Shown here piece by piece: positions 34,502 through 42,436 of a stretch of DNA of 64,000 nt. The position numbers and the translations under genes are program-made. The stretch's first letter is position 1, and each line of letters begins with the position of its first letter. The notes under the pieces were generated by a model. The model ran no database searches. It was not told the origin of the DNA and saw only the letters and a program-made list of their open reading frames with translations. The stretch spans positions 17,144 to 81,143 of the forward strand of contig CAZMRW010000008.1 in NCBI GenBank assembly GCA_964568805.1, read 5' to 3'. The stretch is from CAZMRW01 sp964568805 (GTDB lineage: Bacteria; Pseudomonadota; Gammaproteobacteria; Methylococcales; Methylomonadaceae).

Positions 34502-35469
34502 GATGGCGCGCCTGTCTGGCTAGGCATTTGGCTTGCTTCCGCGGGAGTCTCGATGAAGACGTCCATTTGCTGGCCGGCATAAGCCGGCATGCTGGCTCGT
34601 TCGAAGCTGTACAGGGCCTGCAGGACGCGCGTATCGACCCGTTCGCTGCTGTCGCCGGTGAGGGATTTCTTCGGTATCACATAAGGTTCCAGCCAGACCA
34701 GTTTCAAGTCGGTATGAAACCGACGGTTGCCGCGCAGATAGGCGACCGCCTTGCTTTCCTTGCGGAAACGCCAGGCGTCGTTTTCATCGATGTCGACGCG
34801 GATATGGAGCTGATCCATATTGCCCATCAGGATCAGCGGCACGGACAAATTACCTGCCTGGGCAAATTCGCCGGGGCGAATGTTGACCTGCAGAATTTCC
34901 CCGTTCGACAGCGCGCGCACCGTCAGCCGGTCCAGCGTGGTCCGTACCGCATCCAGACTGGCTTCCGCCTGTCTGACCTGGGCACGGGCGCTGGCCACGG
35001 CGGCTTTGGCGATCAACACGGCGTTCCGCCTGTTCTCGAGTTCTTCGGTGCTGATGGCGCGCCGGTCGGTTACCGCCTCGATCAATTTCAATTGGGTATT
35101 GGCATCGGTCCAGGATGCTTCGGCTTCGGCAACACCGGCTCTGGCTCTGTTCAAATCAGCCAGCTTGATGGCTTGATCGGCCAGCGCCTCTCTGTCGTCG
35201 ATCCGGAATAAAATGTCGCCGGCTTTGACTTGATCGCCGACCTGAACCGCCACCGTATACACGATGCCCGGCAAGGACGTGCCGATGGCAATATTCTGGC
35301 TTTTCGCTTCAATAATGCCCGATCCGGCAATAAAGTCCTTGAAGGGCGCCTCGGCCGGTTCGGCTACGGGATCGGCGACCGGCGTCGGCTGATTGCCGAC
35401 CGCAACGGTGTAGACGCCGAACAGGAAACCGGCGATGGCCAGGGCGGGAAGGGTATATTTGGGTAACAT
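34498..35469 (-). CDS. HlyD/DevB-type membrane fusion protein
   Basis: The periplasmic adaptor of an ABC exporter, 323 residues. An N-terminal membrane anchor (LPALAIAGFLFGVYTVAVG) is followed by a lipoyl-like half (GTSLPGIVYTVAVQVGDQVKAGDILFRID), a coiled-coil hairpin (about 95-185) and the beta-barrel part. Its order after the ATPase and before the outer-membrane channel matches DevBCA-type systems. The substrate is unknown. Confidence 0.9.
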   Translation of the reverse strand: MLPKYTLPALAIAGFLFGVYTVAVGNQPTPVADPVAEPAEAPFKDFIAGSGIIEAKSQNIAIGTSLPGIVYTVAVQVGDQVKAGDILFRIDDREALADQAIKLADLNRARAGVAEAEASWTDANTQLKLIEAVTDRRAISTEELENRRNAVLIAKAAVASARAQVRQAEASLDAVRTTLDRLTVRALSNGEILQVNIRPGEFAQAGNLSVPLILMGNMDQLHIRVDIDENDAWRFRKESKAVAYLRGNRRFHTDLKLVWLEPYVIPKKSLTGDSSERVDTRVLQALYSFERASMPAYAGQQMDVFIETPAEASQMPSQTGAPS

Positions 35470-35493
35470 GTTCGACTCCTCGGAAATATCGAT

Positions 35494-36201
35494 TTAAAGT
35501 TCCGCCGCCGAATTCACCAATTTATTGATGCGCCCGTCGTCCATTCGGGCGATGCGGTCGGCAAAACCAAAAATGCGGTCATCGTGGGTGACAATGACCA
35601 GGGCGCGATCCTTTTGCAGAGCCACCTCTTTCAGCAGTTCCATCACTTGCTGCCCTGTTTCGTGGTCGAGGGCGCTGGTGGGTTCGTCGCACACTATCAG
35701 CCGCGGGCTATGCACGAGCGCTCGGGCAATGGCCACCCGCTGTTGCTGGCCGCCGGAAAGCTGTGAGGGCAGGGACGTGATGCGCGTTCCCAGGCCGACA
35801 CGGTCCAGGATTTCTGCGGCTTTGCGGTAAGCTTGCTGGCGTTTCATGCCGTTAATAATAAGCGGAATGGACACATTCTCGGCGGCATTGAGGGTCGGCA
35901 GCAGATTGAAAGCCTGAAACACGAAGCCGACATTGCGCGCCCGAAAATTCAGCTTGTCCTTGCCTCGCATATGCAGAAAATCCTCGCCGAATACTTCGCA
36001 ACGACCTTCGTCCTGATCGAGAATGCCGGCGATGACCGAGATCAGCGTGGTTTTGCCGCAACCGGAAGGCCCCACCAGCATCATCAGCTCGCCCATGCGG
36101 ATTTCCAGATCGATGCCGCTGAGAGCGGTCACTTTTTGATCGCCGGTATCATAGGTTTTGATCACGTTTTCGCAGCGCACCGCCAATTGAGTCGTGTTCA
36201 T
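35494..36201 (-). CDS. ABC exporter ATP-binding protein, DevA/MacB type
   Basis: A 235-residue ATPase with Walker A GPSGCGKTT, the Q-loop, signature LSGGQQQRVAIARAL and Walker B LIVCDEPTSALD. It belongs to the LolD/MacB/DevA group that works with FtsX-like permeases. The ATG at 36201 lies 4 bp beyond the permease stop and is chosen over an in-frame start at 36222 that would overlap it. Confidence 0.93.
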   Translation of the reverse strand: MNTTQLAVRCENVIKTYDTGDQKVTALSGIDLEIRMGELMMLVGPSGCGKTTLISVIAGILDQDEGRCEVFGEDFLHMRGKDKLNFRARNVGFVFQAFNLLPTLNAAENVSIPLIINGMKRQQAYRKAAEILDRVGLGTRITSLPSQLSGGQQQRVAIARALVHSPRLIVCDEPTSALDHETGQQVMELLKEVALQKDRALVIVTHDDRIFGFADRIARMDDGRINKLVNSAAEL

Positions 36202-36205
36202 GGCG

Positions 36206-37366
36206 TTAACTCTTGAAGACAATGGCAGGTTCCAGCTGGATGACTTTACGGATGCTGATCAGGGCGGCGAAGATGCTGATCAGCGTCACGCCCGCGCCGC
36301 TGAAAACGAGCAATTGCCAGGGAAATTTAAAGGCCAGAATGGTGTTGCGCATGGCGTAGCCAAACAGCGACGTCAGGCCGACGCCCAGCCCGTAGCCGAT
36401 ACTGCCGACCAGGGTCGCTTGCAGCAGGATCATCCGCAACAAGGTCCAGTTGCTCGCGCCCATGGCTTTCAGGACGCCGAATTGCTTAAGATTTTCCAGC
36501 GTGAAATTATAAAAAGTCTGGCCGGCGATGGCCGCGCCGACAATGAATCCCAGGGTCACCGAGATGCCGAAATTGATCGGGATGCCGGTGTTTTTCATAA
36601 AGTAGTTGAAAGTGATCGTTTTGAACTGCTCCTGGGTATAGGCGGCCAGGCCGGTGGTATCCCGGATGCGCCGGGTCAGCATGCGGAGATCCTCGCCGGC
36701 CTTGGCCTTGACCAGTATGAAAGACAGCAGTTTCCGTTCCTTGGGCGCATAGCCGATCGCGCGCGAATAGGTCGTGTAGATCACCGGCTGGGACTGAAAT
36801 GTTCTCGTCGTCCTGGCGATGCCCACGACAATGGCGCGTTTGTCGTTCAATTCCAGGTTATCGCCGATCTTGAGTGGAATCGGTTTGCCGCCGGCTTTGG
36901 TGGACGGATTGGCCAGTTTGTCGATGGCGCCGTCGATATCGACGATAATGCCATCGCTACGGCGTAAATCCTCAAGCCTTCCTTCGAGCATGATGGGCGG
37001 GCCGCCGATCAGGGTGGTATCGTCCAGGCCGATGACATTGCAGGTCTGGAAGGTACCGTTGGCGAGCCGCGCCTTGAGCAGACCCTTGTACAACGGCATC
37101 GCCCATTCCACACCGGAAACCCCGCGCACCCGGAACAGCTGAGTATCCTGCATTGGCTTGATGTCATCGACGAATTGCACTTTCGGGTCCATCACCCAAA
37201 TATCGGGAAGACCCACATCCGAGATGAAGCTGAATGATCTTGTCATAAGCCCGATAAAAATCGCCGGTTGCTGGGTCATGATCAGGGAAGCAAAGGTCAG
37301 GCCCATCACAATACCCAGATATTTGCCCCGATCGCCCATGAGCATTTTTAGCGCAATGTAATTCAT
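36206..37366 (-). CDS. ABC exporter FtsX-like permease, DevC type
   Basis: A 386-residue permease with an N-terminal membrane segment, a large periplasmic domain (about 45-250) and three C-terminal segments, ending in the FtsX-typical region (GVLKAMGASNWTLLRMILLQ). Its N-terminal sequence resembles DevC of cyanobacterial heterocyst glycolipid exporters. The start overlaps the tetR stop by 4 bp. Confidence 0.92.
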   Translation of the reverse strand: MNYIALKMLMGDRGKYLGIVMGLTFASLIMTQQPAIFIGLMTRSFSFISDVGLPDIWVMDPKVQFVDDIKPMQDTQLFRVRGVSGVEWAMPLYKGLLKARLANGTFQTCNVIGLDDTTLIGGPPIMLEGRLEDLRRSDGIIVDIDGAIDKLANPSTKAGGKPIPLKIGDNLELNDKRAIVVGIARTTRTFQSQPVIYTTYSRAIGYAPKERKLLSFILVKAKAGEDLRMLTRRIRDTTGLAAYTQEQFKTITFNYFMKNTGIPINFGISVTLGFIVGAAIAGQTFYNFTLENLKQFGVLKAMGASNWTLLRMILLQATLVGSIGYGLGVGLTSLFGYAMRNTILAFKFPWQLLVFSGAGVTLISIFAALISIRKVIQLEPAIVFKS

Positions 37367-38016
37367 GCTGTTATTCCCCTTTGTTCATGCGACAGCTGCT
37401 TGAAGGCAGCCAGCGAAAAGCGGGCAATGTGCTTTGCGGAGCGATCAATTTCTTCCGGGCTGGCGATCACGTCGGGGCAGATTCGGTCGATGATGGAGCG
37501 GGAATGCTTGAACATCAGGCATTGACCCAGAATACCGAGTATGAATCGATGCAGATCGGTTTTGCTCCAGCCCGGCCCGAGCAGTTCCGGAACGATAGTT
37601 CCCAGCATTTCGAAGTGAGGAATAATGGCAATTTTTATGATTTCATCCAGGGCGCTGGTCGGGTCCGCGATCTCACGGGCGATGAGTTTGCCGTGATAGC
37701 CGAGATTGCTTTCGTCCATCAGCTTATGCAGAAAAACACGGATGAAACTGGTGAGGCGCACTTCGGCTGATAGAGTGCTATCCAGCGCGTCATCCATCGG
37801 ATAACGTTGGCCCGCCTGGCGGAACGCGAAAGCCAGGGACTCGGCATATAAGGAGGCCTTGTTGCGAAAGTGATAGTTGACCGAGGCCACGTTCACGTCG
37901 GCCTGAGCGCAGATTTCCCTTACCGAGGCGTCCTTGAAGCCGCGTTGAGCGAAAATCTCGACCGCTGCGATCAATATGCGGTCTCGGGTGGAATCGGGGC
38001 TTGCGATGTCATTCAT
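37363..38016 (-). CDS. TetR-family repressor, CecR-like
   Basis: A 217-residue repressor with the TetR helix-turn-helix (RILIAAVEIFAQRGFKDASVREIC... VNVASVNYHFRNKASLYAESL) and a CecR/YbiH-type C-terminal domain. In E. coli CecR controls the ybhFSR ABC exporter, which parallels the exporter here. I choose the ATG at 38016. The ATG at 38028 lies inside the perfect palindrome at 38026-38057, which is better read as the operator in the leader. The gene leads the operon and probably represses it. Confidence 0.9.
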   Translation of the reverse strand: MNDIASPDSTRDRILIAAVEIFAQRGFKDASVREICAQADVNVASVNYHFRNKASLYAESLAFAFRQAGQRYPMDDALDSTLSAEVRLTSFIRVFLHKLMDESNLGYHGKLIAREIADPTSALDEIIKIAIIPHFEMLGTIVPELLGPGWSKTDLHRFILGILGQCLMFKHSRSIIDRICPDVIASPEEIDRSAKHIARFSLAAFKQLSHEQRGITA

Positions 38017-38025
38017 TATCTTAGC

Positions 38026-38057
38026 CATTCGATTTAAACATATGTTTAAATCGAATG
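38026..38057. promoter_or_regulatory. perfect 32-bp palindrome, operator of the exporter operon
   Basis: The sequence starting CATTCGATTTAAACAT and continuing as its exact reverse complement spans 38026-38057 with no mismatch and no spacer. It stands 10 bp before the tetR start. Length, symmetry and place are those of a TetR-family operator. Confidence 0.8.
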
Positions 38058-38119
38058 TATAAAACGTCTGATTAAATGTCAAGATTCTTTTTTTTGAAGG
38101 ATAGAGTCGGGCCGCTGCG

Positions 38120-38419
38120 CTAGGCAAACAGATGGATTGAGATAATCTCAATGGTTTGATCCAATGTCAGGTTTTCATGTTCACCGACAATGTTGTGCGC
38201 GGGGATGGGATATTTCAGGTCTATGCCATAACGCCCCGCGATCTGGCCAAAGGTATAGATATAGGTGGACAGGGCAGGATCGTTAAACGCGCAAAGATCG
38301 ATGGCTTGATAGTGCGGTTCCTGATTATTCAGCGCAAAGGTATTTTCACCGTAACGATGCATCAGTTCCAGCAGCAACAGCTTGAGCGGGGTGTCTTTAT
38401 CGATAGCCCAGACATTCAT
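38120..38419 (-). CDS. unknown 99-residue protein at the end of the nif block
   Basis: I do not recognise this small acidic protein, which has no membrane segment or cysteine motif of note. Two aromatic-rich patches are visible (YIYTFGQIAGRYGIDLKYP and NQEPHYQAIDLCAF). It starts 14 bp below the rseC stop and is in line with nifF and rseC, so it is probably the last gene of the same transcript. The next gene downstream (tetR) has its own operator. Confidence 0.65.
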   Translation of the reverse strand: MNVWAIDKDTPLKLLLLELMHRYGENTFALNNQEPHYQAIDLCAFNDPALSTYIYTFGQIAGRYGIDLKYPIPAHNIVGEHENLTLDQTIEIISIHLFA

Positions 38420-38432
38420 GGCGGCTGAATGG

Positions 38433-38870
38433 TTAAATTTTTTTCACAACAACGGGTTTAGGGCAGGGAAAGCGTGCGCATCGAGTATGTAATTTGTGAA
38501 TGGACCACAGCGACAGTAAAAAACTCAGTACGGCGCTGCCGGCAATCCATAAATCGGCGTATCCGGCATGATCCTCCAGCAGCCAGTCGGCGATGCCGGC
38601 GCCGGTAAACAGCGCTATTAACGGCAGCAGATACACTAACAAGGCGGCGCGAAGCAACAGGTTTCCGTCGATAGCGACCGCGACGGTATCACCGGTCTTG
38701 AGTTGAATGCTGCTTTCAACCGGAACCGGCTTTTTCCTGAGAACGCTGCCGAGGGCGTGAGTTGTACATGACGCTTTTTGCCGGCATCCGCCGCAGGCGT
38801 CTTGCTGACTCCCTTCCACCCAGACCTGACGGTTTTCAATTTTTACCACGACGGCTAATTCTTCTATCAT
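38433..38870 (-). CDS. rseC: RseC/MucC family protein (SoxR-reducing)
   Basis: An inner-membrane protein of 145 residues with an N-terminal cysteine cluster (CGGCRQKASCTTHALG) and two membrane segments (about 73-92 and 100-122). E. coli RseC works with the Rsx (Rnf) complex to keep SoxR reduced. The usual rpoE-rseAB neighbours are absent. Here it follows nifF, in a window that also holds the rnf operon, which suggests a role with Rnf in nitrogen fixation. The ATG at 38870 gives the canonical MIEE- start; 38882 is an alternative. Confidence 0.85.
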   Translation of the reverse strand: MIEELAVVVKIENRQVWVEGSQQDACGGCRQKASCTTHALGSVLRKKPVPVESSIQLKTGDTVAVAIDGNLLLRAALLVYLLPLIALFTGAGIADWLLEDHAGYADLWIAGSAVLSFLLSLWSIHKLHTRCARFPCPKPVVVKKI

Positions 38871-38917
38871 CGCTATCACCATTCAATCGATCAGGGACAG
38901 ATGCTTTTCGGCAAAAT

Positions 38918-39451
38918 TTAATCCCAAGCCTTGGTCAGCATGGTTAACCATGCATCCAGTCTTGCAGGTGTCAGTTCTTTCTGGTTTTCCTGATCCAGGG
39001 CCAGACCGACAAAGCGGCTATCAATGATCGCTTTAGAGTTTTGAAACCGGTAACCTTCGGCATCCCAGGCGCCAATCATCGTCGCGCCGCATTGTGCAAA
39101 CCGCTCATGCAGATAAAACATGGCGTCTACGAATTCATTGGGATAACCTTTTTGATTGCCAAGCCCGTAAATGGCCACCTTTTTGCCGCTGAAATCCTGA
39201 CCTGCCAGCGTCGGCAAAAATTCCTCCCAGCTTTCGGTGGCGTTACCGGTCGACAAGCCGGGCAACTGGCCTTCGCCATAAGTGGGCGTGCCTAAAATCA
39301 GGGCGTCGCAGGCCAGCATATCGGCCACGCTGGCATTGCGCACATTCACCGGTTTGGCGGCCGTAGCAGAACCCAGCATGCTTGCAATGTCTTTAGCAAT
39401 CCGCCGGGTATTGCCGGTATCCGTGCCGAAAAAAATGCCTACTTTAGCCAT
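38918..39451 (-). CDS. nifF: nitrogenase-type flavodoxin NifF
   Basis: A long-chain flavodoxin of 177 residues that would carry electrons to nitrogenase reductase. The FMN phosphate loop is GTDTGNTRRIAKDI, and the isoalloxazine contacts are PTYGEGQLPG and GLGNQKGYPNEFVDAM. The stretch SWEEFLPTLAGQDFSGK is very close to Azotobacter NifF. GAGGA lies five bases before the ATG at 39451. Its place near clpX and nifM is the same as in Azotobacter. Confidence 0.93.
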   Translation of the reverse strand: MAKVGIFFGTDTGNTRRIAKDIASMLGSATAAKPVNVRNASVADMLACDALILGTPTYGEGQLPGLSTGNATESWEEFLPTLAGQDFSGKKVAIYGLGNQKGYPNEFVDAMFYLHERFAQCGATMIGAWDAEGYRFQNSKAIIDSRFVGLALDQENQKELTPARLDAWLTMLTKAWD

Positions 39452-39487
39452 GCTGTCCTCGCCAAGTGAATGTGCTTTCAATAATAG

Positions 39488-39519
39488 CCAGTAGGTGCGA
39501 ATTTATTTGCACCTACTGG
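39488..39519. other. 11-bp stem hairpin between grx-bolA and nifF
   Basis: CCAGTAGGTGC and GCACCTACTGG pair perfectly around a 10-nt AT-rich loop. No U-run follows on the leftward strand. It may process or protect the mRNA upstream of nifF, which must be made in quantity. Confidence 0.6.
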
Positions 39520-39538
39520 GACAACTGTAATCTCTGTG

Positions 39539-40153
39539 TCAATGCTGTATTTGCAGCAGCCCGCTTTCCCGGTTGAGCTGTTGCTGCTGCCATTCATCCG
39601 GGGTATAGGCTTTAACGCTGACGGCATGAAGTTTGCCTGACGACAGGGGTTTTGTTAATGTTGCCATGACCAGCTGCTGTTTTTTTACCGATGACAAATC
39701 GCCAAATTGCGGACTGACCACCGTAATCACCAGATCGCAGCCTTCGCCGTCGACCATCACGCTGGCATCGCTGAGGCCTTGCCGCACCAGTTGTGCAACT
39801 TCGCCGGCGGTTAATGCGCCGTTTGCGGCTGGCGCATTTGCCGGCACGGCAGTCTTCAATAACGGTAATAAGCTGCCGTTGTTGGACATTTCTTCAATGA
39901 TATCGCAGCCGCCGGCCAGTTCTCCGTTAACAAACAGTTGAGGATAGGTCGGCCAGTGGGAAATGCTCGGCAGCTTTTCACGAATAAAAGGCGCTTCCAG
40001 GACATTGACATAAGCGTATTGGATATGGGTCGCATTGAGCAGGCCGACCGCTTTGGCGGAGAATCCGCATTGAGGATTCGCGGGTATGCCTTTCATGTAA
40101 AGGATGATCGGATGGTCTGCCAGTTGCTTGCGGATTTTGTCTTCGGTTTTCAT
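39539..40153 (-). CDS. monothiol glutaredoxin (CGFS) fused to BolA
   Basis: This 204-residue protein joins a Grx4-type monothiol glutaredoxin (residues 1-105; active site CGFS at 29-32, then WPTYPQLFVNGELAGGCDI) to a BolA-family domain (about 115-190; ending HAVSVKAYTPDEW). CGFS glutaredoxins and BolA proteins normally form [2Fe-2S]-bridged heterodimers for iron sensing or cluster delivery. Here the partners are one chain. Azotobacter carries a separate nif-specific grx5. The ATG at 40153 is set by homology; the upstream extension is REP sequence. Confidence 0.9.
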   Translation of the reverse strand: MKTEDKIRKQLADHPIILYMKGIPANPQCGFSAKAVGLLNATHIQYAYVNVLEAPFIREKLPSISHWPTYPQLFVNGELAGGCDIIEEMSNNGSLLPLLKTAVPANAPAANGALTAGEVAQLVRQGLSDASVMVDGEGCDLVITVVSPQFGDLSSVKKQQLVMATLTKPLSSGKLHAVSVKAYTPDEWQQQQLNRESGLLQIQH

Positions 40154-40196
40154 GGTTGTCTCTTTAAAATTAAATCTATTTATTATTTGGTCAGGA

Positions 40197-40227
40197 GTAA
40201 CCCGTATGCGGCGCAGCGGAATACGGG
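40197..40227 (+). repeat. REP-like repeat (left half of an inverted pair)
   Basis: GTAACCCGTATGCGGCGCAG and following bases fold as CCCGTAT ... ATACGGG. The head GTAA and layout match the GTAG-headed REP family seen at the RAYT gene, with a different stem. Confidence 0.7.
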
Positions 40228-40246
40228 TATTTCGTGCCACAATCAT

Positions 40247-40277
40247 CCCGGATTCCGCAAAGCTCCATCCGGGCTAC
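40247..40277 (-). repeat. REP-like repeat (right half of an inverted pair)
   Basis: On the leftward strand it reads GTAGCCCGGATGGAGCTTTG and then CGGAATCCGGG. Together with 40197-40227 it forms an inverted pair separated by 19 bp in the clpX-grx gap of the nif operon. Confidence 0.75.
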
Positions 40278-40285
40278 GTTAGCTT

Positions 40286-41566
40286 TTATTGCTGCCCGGC
40301 CTGTTGCCTGAGTTTGGTTTCGGCTTTTGTTATCAGCCTGATCTCGCCTTCCCCTTTGACGACATCCGCATCGACAATGCATTGGATGACGTCGTCGGTT
40401 GAGGGAATATCAAACATCGTTTTTCGCAGGATCTGCTCCATGATGCTGCGCAGACCGCGTGCGCCGGTTTCCCGTTCCATGGCTTTTTTGGCGATTTCAA
40501 CCAGGGCGTCCCGCTCAAAGGTCAGTTCCACGCCTTCATAGGCAAACAGTTGCTGATATTGACGAACCAGCGCATTTTTAGGTTCGGATAACACCTGAAT
40601 CAATGCCTCCACGTCCAGGGGTTCCAGGGGCGCCAGCACCGGAAAGCGGCCGATAAACTCGGGGATCAGGCCGAACTTCCGTAAATCGCTGGGTTGAGTC
40701 GCATTCAGCAAGTCTTCCAGCGCCGGTTTTTCGGCCGGATTGTTCACTTCGGCATGAAATCCGATTGCGGAATTGGTCGGCACCAAGCGTTTTTCGACAT
40801 GTTTTTCCAGGCCCGGAAAGGAGCCGCCGGCAATAAACAGGATATTGCGCGTATCGATCGTGGTTTCGCCGTCCTTGTTGCGTTGGCCTTTGCCGGAAAT
40901 CTTGACGTGGGAGCCTTCGACTAGCCTGAGCAATGCCTGTTGCACGCCTTCGCCGGATACATCGCGGGTTCCGGTCTGCTGTTCGGGACTGCGGGCAATT
41001 TTGTCGATTTCATCGATATAAACGATGCCCCATTCGGCGTTAGCCATATTGCCCTCCGCGACATCCAGCAATCTGACCAGAATATTTTCCACATCATCGC
41101 CGACATAACCGGCCTGCGTCAGTGTCGTCGCATCCGCCACCACAAACGGCACGCCGACAATTTTTGCCAGCGTGCTGGCCAACAAGGTCTTTCCGGTGCC
41201 GGAGGGGCCTATTAACAGAATGTTGGATTTGCCGATTTCCACATCCTTGTCAAAATCCCCCAGACCCGCATCGCCGCTTTCGTGCTTGAGGCGTTTGTAA
41301 TGGTTATAAACGGCAACGGACAATATTTCCTTGGCAAGATGCTGTCCGATAACATATTGGTCAAGATGCTCCTTTATTTTTGCCGGGGTGGGCAATGCGC
41401 CCTGCATATCGGATAGTTCCTTTTTCCGGCTCCAGTTGGTGACAACCTGATGCGCCAGTAACACACAAGCTCCGCAAATATGGCCCTCGGCGCCGGCAAT
41501 CAGGGGCACGGATGGAGACTGATCAATGCCGCAAAATGAACAGTGTTTGATTTCTTTGTCGCTCAT
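40286..41566 (-). CDS. clpX: nif-associated ClpX paralogue
   Basis: An AAA+ unfoldase of 426 residues. The zinc-binding domain has Cys9, Cys12, Cys31 and Cys34. Walker A GPSGTGKT (120-127), pore loop GYVG (153-156), Walker B DEID (185-188) and the ClpP-docking loop IGF (268-270) are all present. The RKH loop of housekeeping ClpX is replaced by GKGQRNKDG (225-233). In Azotobacter a second clpX sits at the same nif position and has been linked to turnover of NifB and NifEN. clpP and lon are not nearby. It overlaps the nifM stop by 4 bp. Confidence 0.93.
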   Translation of the reverse strand: MSDKEIKHCSFCGIDQSPSVPLIAGAEGHICGACVLLAHQVVTNWSRKKELSDMQGALPTPAKIKEHLDQYVIGQHLAKEILSVAVYNHYKRLKHESGDAGLGDFDKDVEIGKSNILLIGPSGTGKTLLASTLAKIVGVPFVVADATTLTQAGYVGDDVENILVRLLDVAEGNMANAEWGIVYIDEIDKIARSPEQQTGTRDVSGEGVQQALLRLVEGSHVKISGKGQRNKDGETTIDTRNILFIAGGSFPGLEKHVEKRLVPTNSAIGFHAEVNNPAEKPALEDLLNATQPSDLRKFGLIPEFIGRFPVLAPLEPLDVEALIQVLSEPKNALVRQYQQLFAYEGVELTFERDALVEIAKKAMERETGARGLRSIMEQILRKTMFDIPSTDDVIQCIVDADVVKGEGEIRLITKAETKLRQQAGQQ

Positions 41567-42435
41567 GTTCTGTTTTCCCCGGATTCAGGTATCGGTAAAC
41601 CGGCTAACCAGGCGCGCTGGCAGGTACGCCGGGCGCGTTCTTTCATTAGCTGGCGAATTTTCGGTGTCGCTTTTGCCAGGGAAACGGTTTCCGGCTTTTG
41701 TATACTCTTGCATAACAGCACATGAAAACCGATTTCTGATTTGACCGGATCGCTGACTTGGCCCGCCTTTAAGCCGAACAGCACCTCATCCAGTTCAGGA
41801 TAAAGGGTGCCGCGCGATACCGTGCCCAGAACCCCGCCTTGCATGGCCGTTGGGCATTCCGAATGCTTCAATGCCAGGTCGGCAAATTTGTACGGTTTTT
41901 TATGCAGTTTGTCGGCGATTTCCTGCGCGCGCATGAATGCCGTCTCATAGGTGTTTTCAGGATAATCCGGATTGATGCTGATAAAGATATGGCAGACTTC
42001 ACGCCGTTCAGGAAGACGGAATTGATCGGCATGCAGATGGTAATAGATGCCGATTTCGACCTCGCTGATAGCCGGCGCTCGGCTGGCAATCAATTCCAGC
42101 ACGGTATTCACTTTGCACTGGCGATGCAGGGCGGCCATCAGGCTGGCCTGGTCGAGCTTATTTTTTTCCAGATCGCCGAAAAATGCAGCCTCATCCTGAT
42201 AACGGCCGCGTATCTCCTGATAGGCCTGCTGCAATTCCCGTTCGGTAATGATCACCGAAGCCGCCTCCGGCGCATTCAGCACTTTGCTTTCAATCCTGAA
42301 TTCATTCAAGGCCTGAATTTTTGCCCGCTTAAACTCGTCTTTCGCCAGTTCAGCGGGCGATTTTTTAAATAAAATTAAAGCCGCTCTTAATAAATTGTAG
42401 GTTTCGGGCTCGGCAGGTTTTTCAATTTTAGTCAT
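41563..42435 (-). CDS. nifM: NifM, peptidyl-prolyl isomerase for nitrogenase Fe protein
   Basis: A parvulin-type isomerase of 290 residues needed for NifH maturation. The C-terminal half is a clear rotamase domain (REVCHIFISINPDYPEN ... GGVLGTVSRGTLYPELDEVLFGLKAGQVSDPVKSEIGFHVL broken at usual motifs), and the N-terminal helical half is specific to NifM. The ATG at 42435 has GGAGG six bases upstream and lies directly after the nifZ stop. Confidence 0.92.
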   Translation of the reverse strand: MTKIEKPAEPETYNLLRAALILFKKSPAELAKDEFKRAKIQALNEFRIESKVLNAPEAASVIITERELQQAYQEIRGRYQDEAAFFGDLEKNKLDQASLMAALHRQCKVNTVLELIASRAPAISEVEIGIYYHLHADQFRLPERREVCHIFISINPDYPENTYETAFMRAQEIADKLHKKPYKFADLALKHSECPTAMQGGVLGTVSRGTLYPELDEVLFGLKAGQVSDPVKSEIGFHVLLCKSIQKPETVSLAKATPKIRQLMKERARRTCQRAWLAGLPIPESGENRT

Positions 42436-42436
42436 A

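Noticed and set aside
36194..36967. 257-codon frame opposite the ABC permease
   Set aside because: It is Gln/Asp/Arg-rich composition typical of the reverse strand of a membrane-protein gene and overlaps the permease and ATPase completely.
40249..40270. GG-N10-GC spacing on the leftward strand in the clpX-grx gap
   Set aside because: It is part of the REP consensus (CCGGATGGAGC...), so the match is a property of the repeat.
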